Shown here in pieces: positions 4,813-10,171 of a stretch of DNA of 10,171 nucleotides. Numbering within the stretch: position 1 is the stretch's first letter; each line of letters begins with the position of its first letter. Source of the stretch: DASWHF01 sp036393295 (GTDB lineage Bacteria; Pseudomonadota; Gammaproteobacteria; Acidiferrobacterales; UBA6901); NCBI GenBank assembly GCA_036393295.1, contig DASWHF010000055.1, forward strand, positions 1 to 10,171, in the 5' to 3' direction. The translations under genes and the position numbers were made by a program. The notes under the pieces were generated by a model. That model did not search any database. It had not been told where the DNA came from and saw only the letters and a list, made by a program, of their open reading frames with translations.

Positions 4813-6946
4813 ACCCACGCCGGCGGGTGCGCCCGGTCACCCGTTCCGGATCGGTGACCTGTGTGCGTTGCTGGAGGCCTATCTAAGCCCCGCCGAGGTC
4901 GCGGACGTCTACCGCGCCTATCTGTTCGGCGCCGAGGCGCATGACGGCCAGAAGCGCAAAAGCGGCGAACCCTACATCTTCCATCCGCTCGAGGTCGCGC
5001 ACATCCTGGCGGCCATGCACCTCGACAGCCGCTCGATCATCGCCGCCATCCTGCACGATGTCATCGAGGACACCCCGACCCTGAAGGAGACCGTCGCCGA
5101 GGACTTCGGCAAGGACGTCGCCGATCTGGTCGACGGCGTCACCAAGATCGGCCAGATCGAGTTCCGCACCAAGGAAGAGGAGCAGGCCGAGAACTTCCGC
5201 AAGATGCTGCTGGCGATGTCGCAGGACATCCGCGTCATCCTCATCAAGCTCGCCGACCGCCTGCACAACATGCGCACCCTCGGGGTGCTGCCGCCGGAAC
5301 GCCGCAGCGCCATCGCCCGCGAGACCCTGGACATCTACGCGCCGATCGCCAACCGGCTCGGCATGCACCAGTGGTCGCACGAGCTCGAGGATCTCGGTTT
5401 CGCCAATGTCTACCCGTTGCGCCACCGGGTGCTCGCCGAGGCGATGCGCAAGCGCCACGGCAACCGCAAGGCCATCGTCGACAAGGTGCGCAACGCCATG
5501 CTCGCCCAGATCGAGCAGGAGGGCCTCAAGGCCGAGGTCAGCGGGCGCGAGAAGAATCTCTACAGCGTCTATAAGAAAATGCGCGGCAAGCGCGTCAGCT
5601 TCGAGCAGGTCTACGACGTCTACGCCTTCCGCCTGATTGTCGACAAGGTCGACACCTGCTACCGGGTGCTCGGCGTCATCCACAATCTCTACAAGCCCAT
5701 CCCCGGGCGCTTCAAGGACTACATCGCCATCCCCAAGGCCAACGGCTACCAGTCGCTGCATACCGTCGTATTCGGGCCGTTTGGCGTGTCGATCGAGATC
5801 CAGATCCGCACCGAGCAGATGCACCGCGTCGCGGAGGCCGGGGTCGCGGCCCACTGGCTGTACAAGAGCGGCGACCAGGGCGCCCAGGTGCAGAAGCGCG
5901 CCCTGCAGTGGCTGCAGGACCTGCTGGAGATCCAGCAGCAGGCCGGCAATCCCAACGAGTTTCTCGAGCACCTCAAGGTCGATCTGTTTCCCGACGAGGT
6001 CTATGTGTTCACCCCGAACGGCGACATCCGCAAGCTGCCGCGCGGCGCGACCGTCATTGACTTCGCCTACGACGTGCACAGCGACGTCGGCAACCGCTGC
6101 GTCGGCGCCAAGATCAACCACCAGCTGGTGCCGTTGCGCACGGTGCTGCGCAACGGCGACCACGTCGAGATCATCACCTCCAACTGGGGCCGGCCGAACC
6201 CGGCCTGGCTCGACTACGTCGCGACCGGCCGGGCGCGCGCGCATATCCGCAGCTACCTCAAGAACCTGCAGCGCGACGAGTCGGTCAAGCTCGGCCAGCG
6301 GTTGCTGGCGCAGGCGCTGGCCGATGCCGGCATGGATCTCAACGCGCTGAGCGACGTCGAAAAGGGCGGCCTGCTCAAAGGGCTCAAGCTCAAGACCTGG
6401 GACGACCTGCTCGCCGACATCGGCCTGGGCAGCCGGCTGGCCGCGGTGGTGGCGCGCCAGATGATGCCGGCGGCCGCCGAGCTACCCGTCAAGCCGGCCT
6501 CGCAGGCGCTGGCGATCCGCGGCACCGAGGGCGTGGTGGTGAACTATGCGCGCTGCTGCCGGCCGATCCCGGGCGATCCGATACTCGGCTTCATCAGCGC
6601 CGGACGCGGCATCGTCATCCATACCGAGGACTGCCCGAACGTGGTCAAATACCGCAAGCATCCCGAGCAGTGGATCGACGTCCAGTGGGAGCGCGACATC
6701 GACGGCGTGTTCCCGGTCGCGCTGCGTATCGAGGTCAAGAACCAGCGCGGCGTGCTGGCCACCGTCGCCGCCACCATCGCCGAGCTCGACGCCAACATCG
6801 ATACGCTGTCGATCGAGGAGCGCGACGGCCTGAACTCGGCCATGGACCTGACCGTCGAGGTTCGCGACCGCGCGCACCTGGCGCGCATCATGCGGCGCAT
6901 CCGGTCGAAAGAGGCGGTGATACGTATTAACAGGAGGAAAGGTTGA
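4724..6946 (+). CDS. spoT: bifunctional (p)ppGpp synthetase/hydrolase SpoT
   Basis: Long RelA/SpoT homologue that makes (p)ppGpp from GTP/GDP plus ATP and hydrolyses it, controlling the stringent response. Numbered from 4724 (740 residues): HD hydrolase domain with HP at 87-88, HDVIEDT from 111, and LIKLADRLHNMRT; synthetase domain with DVYAFRLIV and IAIPKANGYQSLHT; TGS domain about 419-485 (DLFPDEVYVFTPNGDI); CC/zinc-finger-like YARCCRPIPGD with Cys611-Cys612; ACT domain about 663-737. The RFKD motif at 329-332 is the RXKD signature of bifunctional enzymes, whereas RelA has EXDD, so both activities are predicted. The start is uncertain. ATG 4724 overlaps rpoZ by 89 bases and ATG 4679 by more, and both give an Arg/Pro-rich leader unlike SpoT. 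Homology begins near 4850. TTG 4868 (692 residues, nearer E. coli's 702) is the alternative. Confidence 0.93.
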   Translation: MRTQPSKSARPRPKRPRPPSQRSAPNPTAEPTPAGAPGHPFRIGDLCALLEAYLSPAEVADVYRAYLFGAEAHDGQKRKSGEPYIFHPLEVAHILAAMHLDSRSIIAAILHDVIEDTPTLKETVAEDFGKDVADLVDGVTKIGQIEFRTKEEEQAENFRKMLLAMSQDIRVILIKLADRLHNMRTLGVLPPERRSAIARETLDIYAPIANRLGMHQWSHELEDLGFANVYPLRHRVLAEAMRKRHGNRKAIVDKVRNAMLAQIEQEGLKAEVSGREKNLYSVYKKMRGKRVSFEQVYDVYAFRLIVDKVDTCYRVLGVIHNLYKPIPGRFKDYIAIPKANGYQSLHTVVFGPFGVSIEIQIRTEQMHRVAEAGVAAHWLYKSGDQGAQVQKRALQWLQDLLEIQQQAGNPNEFLEHLKVDLFPDEVYVFTPNGDIRKLPRGATVIDFAYDVHSDVGNRCVGAKINHQLVPLRTVLRNGDHVEIITSNWGRPNPAWLDYVATGRARAHIRSYLKNLQRDESVKLGQRLLAQALADAGMDLNALSDVEKGGLLKGLKLKTWDDLLADIGLGSRLAAVVARQMMPAAAELPVKPASQALAIRGTEGVVVNYARCCRPIPGDPILGFISAGRGIVIHTEDCPNVVKYRKHPEQWIDVQWERDIDGVFPVALRIEVKNQRGVLATVAATIAELDANIDTLSIEERDGLNSAMDLTVEVRDRAHLARIMRRIRSKEAVIRINRRKG

Positions 6947-6950
6947 AAAT

Positions 6951-6985
6951 CAAGTTGCAAGTGGCAAGTGGTAAGTTGCAAGGTG
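6951..6985 (+). repeat. degenerate 7-bp tandem repeat array after spoT
   Basis: Five adjacent 7-base units begin 4 bases after the spoT stop: CAAGTTG, CAAGTGG, CAAGTGG, TAAGTTG, CAAGGTG. The consensus is CAAGTKG. The array lies between spoT and ridA and has no obvious coding role. It resembles the two or three units after yicC. Tandem units of this kind can expand or shrink by slippage. Confidence 0.8.
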
Positions 6986-7051
6986 TGGTGCGCTGCGCGC
7001 GATTAATATGATCAAGGGAGGGTCGGGTGACCAATAACTTCGAGGAAGAAC

Positions 7052-7444
7052 ATGAAACGCGAGACCATCAAGACCAATGATGCGCCGCAGGCGATCGGGA
7101 CGTATTCGCAGGCGGTGAAGGTGGGGGATACGGTTTATCTCTCCGGGCAGATCGCGCTGGTGCCGGGCGGCAGCGAGCTGGTGTCGAACGAGATGCGCGC
7201 CCAGATCGCGCGCGTGTTCGACAATCTGGCGGCGGTCGCCCGGGCCGCCGGCGGCGGCCTGCAGGACGTGGTCAAACTCACCGTGTTCCTCACCGATCTC
7301 AAGAACTTCCCCACGGTGAACGAAGTCATGGCCGAGTATTTTCAGGAGCCCTACCCGGCGCGCGCCGCGGTCGGCGTCGCGTCGCTGCCCAAGGGCGCGG
7401 CAGTCGAGATGGACGCGATCATGGTCCTGGCCGGCCGATCCTGA
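7052..7444 (+). CDS. ridA: RidA family reactive enamine/imine deaminase
   Basis: RidA (YjgF/YER057c/UK114) proteins hydrolyse reactive 2-aminoacrylate and related imines formed by PLP enzymes such as threonine dehydratase, protecting those enzymes; they are cytoplasmic trimers. The 130 residues match the family. Visible hallmarks are GTYSQAV (16-22), VYLSGQIAL (28-36), the helix NEMRAQIARVFDNLAAV, VVKLTVFLTDL, and YPARAAVGVASLPKGAAVEMDAI (101-123), where Arg104 is the substrate carboxylate-binding arginine and Glu119 the conserved acidic residue. A good ribosome site, GAGGAAG at 7042-7048, lies four bases before the ATG. In E. coli the position between spoT and recG holds trmH; here it is ridA. 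It follows spoT after 105 bases containing 7-bp repeats and may be co-transcribed with it. Confidence 0.95.
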   Translation: MKRETIKTNDAPQAIGTYSQAVKVGDTVYLSGQIALVPGGSELVSNEMRAQIARVFDNLAAVARAAGGGLQDVVKLTVFLTDLKNFPTVNEVMAEYFQEPYPARAAVGVASLPKGAAVEMDAIMVLAGRS

Positions 7445-7478
7445 CCGGGAATGCACGACATCGACCAGGGCTGAACAC

Positions 7479-7580
7479 CGCAACGCAAAGACGCAGGAAA
7501 AATTGTAGGTGGGGCTTCCAGCCCCGCTGGGCACGGCCCGCCTACCGTTGCAGATGTTTTCTCTGCGTCTATGCGTTGCG
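7479..7580. repeat. 102-bp nested inverted-repeat element (CGCAAAGACGCAG type) between ridA and recG
   Basis: The outer left arm 7479-7501 begins CGCAACGCAAAGACGCAG and the outer right arm 7557-7580 reads TTTTCTCTGCGTCTATGCG then TTGCG. They pair with one mismatch and one bulged base. Hairpins built on CGCAAAGACGCA are familiar dispersed intergenic repeats in many bacteria; class membership is by resemblance. A second palindromic unit lies inside, listed separately. The right arm supplies an ATG at 7571 in frame with recG, which could mislead start prediction. Confidence 0.85.
7505..7545. repeat. inner GTAGG...CCTAC palindrome nested in the 7479-7580 element
   Basis: GTAGGTGGG (7505-7513) faces CCCGCCTAC (7537-7545), pairing at all nine positions if one G-U pair is allowed. 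The interior holds a perfect small hairpin, GGGGC-TTCCA-GCCCC (7511-7525). The GTAGG ends recall the palindrome at 3565-3622, suggesting a related REP-like unit that inserted into, or co-evolved with, the outer element. Confidence 0.7.
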
Positions 7581-7606
7581 TAGCCAGATTCATATCGACG
7601 ATCACC

Positions 7607-9679
7607 ATGGACATTGAGCATCGTCCCGTCACCGCGCTGAAGGGCGTGGGCCCCAGGCTCGCGCAAAAGCTCGAGCGCCTCGGGCTCAACACCGTCCAGG
7701 ACGTGCTGTTCCACCTGCCGTTCCGCTACCAGGACCGCACGCGCGTCACGCCGCTCGGGAGCCTGCGCGCCGGCATGGAGGCGGTCGTCGTCGGTCGCAT
7801 CGATTTGAGCGACGTGGTGTTCCGCGGGCGCCGCAGCCTGCTGTGCCGGATCAGCGACGGCACCGGCAGCCTGACGCTGCGCTTCTTTCACTTCTCCCGC
7901 TCCCAGCAGGACAATCTCGAGCGCGGCCGCGGCCTGCGTTGCTTCGGCGAGGCGCGCCTGGGAGCCGGCGGCCTGGAGATGATCCATCCCGAGTACGAGC
8001 TGTTCGACGGCGCGGCACCCCCGCCGGTCGAGACCGCGCTGACGCCGGTCTACCCGACCACCGAGGGGGTGCACCAGCTCAGCCTGCGCAAGCTCACCGA
8101 CCGGGTGCTCGGTGATCATCTGCGCGGCATCCGCGACTGGCTGCCGGCGGAGCTGCTCGCCGAGCTCGGGCTGCCCGGCCTCGCGGAGGCGCTGCGCACC
8201 GTGCACCGCCCGCCGCCGGACGTGGCGCTCGAACAGCTCGCCGCCGGCAGCCATCCGGCCCAGCAGCGGCTGGTGTTCGAGGAGTTGCTCGCCCATCACC
8301 TGAGCTTGAAACGCCTGCGCGAGCGGGTCGCGCGCCATGCCGCACCGGCGTTCGCGAATACCGGGCGGCTGGCCGACGCCTTGCGCGCGCGCCTGCCGTT
8401 CGCGCTCACGAGCGCGCAGGAGCGCGTACTGGCCGAAGTCGTCGCCGACCTGGGCCGGGCCCACCCCATGCAGCGCCTGGTGCAGGGCGACGTCGGCTCC
8501 GGCAAGACCATCGTCGCGGCCCTGGCCGCGCTGTACGCCGTGGAGGCCGGCTGGCAGGTGGCGGTGATGGCGCCGACCGAGCTGCTCGCCGAGCAGCACT
8601 GGCGGAATTTCCTTGCCTGGCTCGTGCCGCTCGAACTCGATGTCGCCTGGCTCTCCGGCAAGCTCGGCGCCCGCGCGCGCCGCACCGAGCTCGAGCGCAT
8701 CGGCAGCGGCCGCGCCGCGGTGGCGGTCGGCACGCATGCGTTGTTCCAGGAGCAGGTCGAGTTCGCGCGTCTCGGCATGGTGGTCGTCGACGAGCAGCAC
8801 CGCTTCGGCGTGCACCAGCGCCTGCAGCTGCGCGAGAAGGGCAGCCACGACGGGCGCGTGCCGCACCAGCTCATCATGACCGCGACCCCGATTCCGCGCA
8901 CCCTGGCGCAGGCGTTCTATGCCGATCTCGACGTGTCGGTGATCGACGCGCTGCCGCCGGGACGCAAGGCGGTCGAGACCGTGGTGGTGCCGGACACGCG
9001 CCGCGCCGAGGTGGTCGCACGCGTCGCGGCCGCCTGCGCGGACGGGCGCCAGGTGTACTGGGTGTGTCCGCTGATCGAGGAGTCCGAGACTCTGCAGCTG
9101 CAGACCGCCACCGATACCGAGGCGGCGCTGCGCGCCGCCCTGCCAAACCTGAGCATCGCGCTGGTGCACGGCCGTATGAAACCGGCCGAGAAGGAGAAGG
9201 CGATGGCCGCGTTCAAGGACGGCGGCGTGCAGTTGCTGGTGGCGACCACGGTGATCGAGGTCGGCGTCGACGTGCCGAACGCCAGCCTCATGATCATCGA
9301 GAACGCCGAGCGCCTCGGGCTGTCACAGCTTCACCAGTTGCGCGGCCGGGTCGGCCGCGGCAGCGCCCAGAGCAGTTGCGTGCTGATGTACCACGCGCCG
9401 CTGTCACCGGCCGCGCGCGAGCGCCTGAGCGTGATACGCGCCATCCACGACGGCTTCGAGATCGCGCGCAAGGATCTCGAGATGCGCGGCCCGGGCGAAG
9501 TGCTGGGCACGCGTCAGACCGGCGATCAGGCCTTCCACATCGCCGACCTGGTGCGCGACCAGGCGCTGCTGCCACGCATCGACCGCGCCGCGCGCCTGCT
9601 CGCCGAGCGCCACCCCGACCGCATCGCGCCGATCATCCGCCGCTGGTTGGGGGTGCGCGAGGATTACGGCGAAGTGTGA
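7607..9679 (+). CDS. recG: ATP-dependent DNA helicase RecG
   Basis: Superfamily 2 double-stranded DNA translocase that remodels stalled replication forks, R-loops and Holliday junctions. The 690 residues match E. coli RecG (693). The N-terminal wedge/OB region (about 1-150) has ALKGVGPRLAQKL, VLFHLPFRYQDRT and CRISDGTGSLTLRFFHF. Helicase motifs follow: LVQGDVGSGKT with Walker A at 294-301 (Lys300), APTELLAEQH, the Walker B box DEQH (395-398, in place of DEAH), TATPIPRT (425-432), LVHGRMKPAEK, ATTVIEVGVDVPNA (546-559) and QLRGRVGRG (577-585, arginine fingers). The C-terminal RecG motif includes KDLEMRGPGEVLGTRQTG. I chose ATG 7607 because MDIEHRPVTALKGVG aligns with family N-termini; the in-frame ATG 7571 lies inside a repeat arm. 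No clear ribosome site precedes 7607. Confidence 0.97.
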   Translation: MDIEHRPVTALKGVGPRLAQKLERLGLNTVQDVLFHLPFRYQDRTRVTPLGSLRAGMEAVVVGRIDLSDVVFRGRRSLLCRISDGTGSLTLRFFHFSRSQQDNLERGRGLRCFGEARLGAGGLEMIHPEYELFDGAAPPPVETALTPVYPTTEGVHQLSLRKLTDRVLGDHLRGIRDWLPAELLAELGLPGLAEALRTVHRPPPDVALEQLAAGSHPAQQRLVFEELLAHHLSLKRLRERVARHAAPAFANTGRLADALRARLPFALTSAQERVLAEVVADLGRAHPMQRLVQGDVGSGKTIVAALAALYAVEAGWQVAVMAPTELLAEQHWRNFLAWLVPLELDVAWLSGKLGARARRTELERIGSGRAAVAVGTHALFQEQVEFARLGMVVVDEQHRFGVHQRLQLREKGSHDGRVPHQLIMTATPIPRTLAQAFYADLDVSVIDALPPGRKAVETVVVPDTRRAEVVARVAAACADGRQVYWVCPLIEESETLQLQTATDTEAALRAALPNLSIALVHGRMKPAEKEKAMAAFKDGGVQLLVATTVIEVGVDVPNASLMIIENAERLGLSQLHQLRGRVGRGSAQSSCVLMYHAPLSPAARERLSVIRAIHDGFEIARKDLEMRGPGEVLGTRQTGDQAFHIADLVRDQALLPRIDRAARLLAERHPDRIAPIIRRWLGVREDYGEV

Positions 9680-9720
9680 GGGGCCGGGTCCTGGCGCGCA
9701 GTCCGGGGCCGGGTCATAAT
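9680..9720 (+). promoter_or_regulatory. possible ubiC promoter with 11-bp direct repeats
   Basis: GGGGCCGGGTC occurs twice, at 9680-9690 and 9705-9715, 25 bases apart, directly after the recG stop. The second copy runs into CATAAT (9715-9720), a five-of-six -10 match, which would start transcription about 35 bases before the ubiC ATG. No good -35 is seen. The repeats could be a regulator site or simple GC-rich duplication. Confidence 0.3.
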
Positions 9721-9761
9721 AGCGCGCCACGATGCACGCGCCGCGATCCGGATTTCCGTTC

Positions 9762-10171
9762 ATGACCCACGCCCCGTCCTATGCCTGCGAGCCGCTCTGG
9801 CAGCCGCATCCGCGCCTGCGTCGCGGCGTCATCCCGCAGCCGGTGCGCGGCTGGTTGCTGGACTCGACCTCGCTGACGCGCCGTCTCACGGCGGCCTGCG
9901 GCGGGCGGTTCCGGGTCGAGGTCGACTTCGAGGGCTGGACCCGGCCGATGCTCAACGAGGCCGAGGCGCTCGGGTTGCCGCCGGCGCGCAACGCCTGGAT
10001 CCGCCAGGTGTATCTGTTGTGCGACGAGCGCCCCTGGGTGTTCGCGCGCACGGTGATCCCGGCAAGCACGCTCACCGGCCGCGAGCGGCGGCTGCGGCAC
10101 CTGAAGACCCGCCCGCTCGGCGCGGTGCTGTTCGCCGATCCGAGCATGCAGCGCGGGGTCGTCGAGGTCGC
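9762..10171 (+). CDS. ubiC: chorismate lyase (4-hydroxybenzoate synthase), C-terminus cut by window edge
   Basis: Converts chorismate to 4-hydroxybenzoate plus pyruvate, the first committed step of ubiquinone synthesis, in the cytoplasm. The first 136 residues are present, against about 165 in E. coli. Recognisable elements are RGWLLDSTSLTRRL (29-42), WIRQVYLLCDERPWVFARTVIPASTLTG (79-106, given here by its ends: WIRQVYLL and ARTVIPASTLTG) and RPLGAVLF, all aligning with E. coli UbiC. Arg81 corresponds to the chorismate-binding Arg76. The catalytic glutamate near residue 155 lies beyond the right edge. ATG 9762 is preferred; an in-frame ATG at 9732 sits too close to the likely promoter. UbiA commonly follows ubiC but is outside the window. 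Confidence 0.92.
   Translation, partial: MTHAPSYACEPLWQPHPRLRRGVIPQPVRGWLLDSTSLTRRLTAACGGRFRVEVDFEGWTRPMLNEAEALGLPPARNAWIRQVYLLCDERPWVFARTVIPASTLTGRERRLRHLKTRPLGAVLFADPSMQRGVVEV

Noticed and set aside
4883..6244. A 453-codon open frame on the minus strand inside spoT
   Set aside because: It mirrors spoT codons (Asp/Val/Leu/Ala-rich) and has no recognisable domain.
5637..6350. A 237-codon plus-strand open frame inside spoT
   Set aside because: It is an out-of-frame shadow rich in Ser/Arg/Thr within the conserved synthetase and TGS coding sequence.
7026..7079. A 17-codon frame starting GTG with a GGGAGG site just before ridA
   Set aside because: It is too short, overlaps the ridA start out of frame, and the ridA ribosome site and start are convincing on their own.
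7571..7606. Longer recG start at ATG 7571
   Set aside because: The 12 extra residues are encoded largely by the arm of the inverted repeat and do not align with RecG N-termini.
6950..9169. A 739-codon open frame on the minus strand across ridA and recG
   Set aside because: It is antisense to ridA and recG, runs through the intergenic repeats and has shadow-like composition.
1..10171. A wholly new multi-gene system, CRISPR array, tRNA or prophage
   Set aside because: Every long coding region is a recognised family, and no regularly spaced repeats, cloverleaf sequences or phage/transposase genes were seen.

Overview
The window is a GC-rich stretch of a bacterial chromosome, most likely from a gammaproteobacterium. 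The protein sequences resemble E. coli orthologues throughout, and the order yicC-gmk-rpoZ-spoT-(ridA)-recG followed by ubiC is a gammaproteobacterial housekeeping arrangement. High GC, a eukaryotic-type kinase/phosphatase pair and many small intergenic palindromes suggest something outside the Enterobacterales, such as a Chromatiales-, Acidiferrobacterales- or Xanthomonadales-like lineage. I cannot narrow it further from sequence alone.

Left part (1-2546), all on the minus strand and read right to left: a Ser/Thr protein kinase, then 6 bases later a PP2C-family protein phosphatase, then after 76 bases the tRNA-processing exoribonuclease RNase PH (rph), which runs off the left edge. A short divergent intergenic region (2547-2671) with an unusually AT-rich core separates this block from the plus-strand genes.

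Right part (2672-10171), all on the plus strand: yicC (RNA-degrading stress protein), gmk (guanylate kinase), rpoZ (RNA polymerase omega), spoT (ppGpp synthetase/hydrolase), ridA (enamine/imine deaminase), recG (branched-DNA helicase) and the start of ubiC (chorismate lyase), cut by the right edge. The functional theme is guanine nucleotides and their alarmones: Gmk makes GDP, SpoT makes and destroys (p)ppGpp, and omega forms part of a ppGpp-binding site on RNA polymerase. RNase PH and YicC act on RNA. RecG and UbiC are ordinary neighbours.

The intergenic gaps are the most unusual part. Three junctions (yicC-gmk, gmk-rpoZ, ridA-recG) each hold a different near-perfect inverted repeat of about 58 to 102 bp. 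The 3' ends of yicC and spoT are followed by degenerate 7-bp direct repeats related to CAAGTNG. These look like miniature palindromic (REP- or MITE-like) elements that have settled between genes. No gap exceeds 300 bases. I see no rRNA, tRNA, CRISPR array, transposase or prophage gene, and no wholly new multi-gene system that I can defend. The best leads are the repeats, the kinase/phosphatase pair and the uncertain spoT start.
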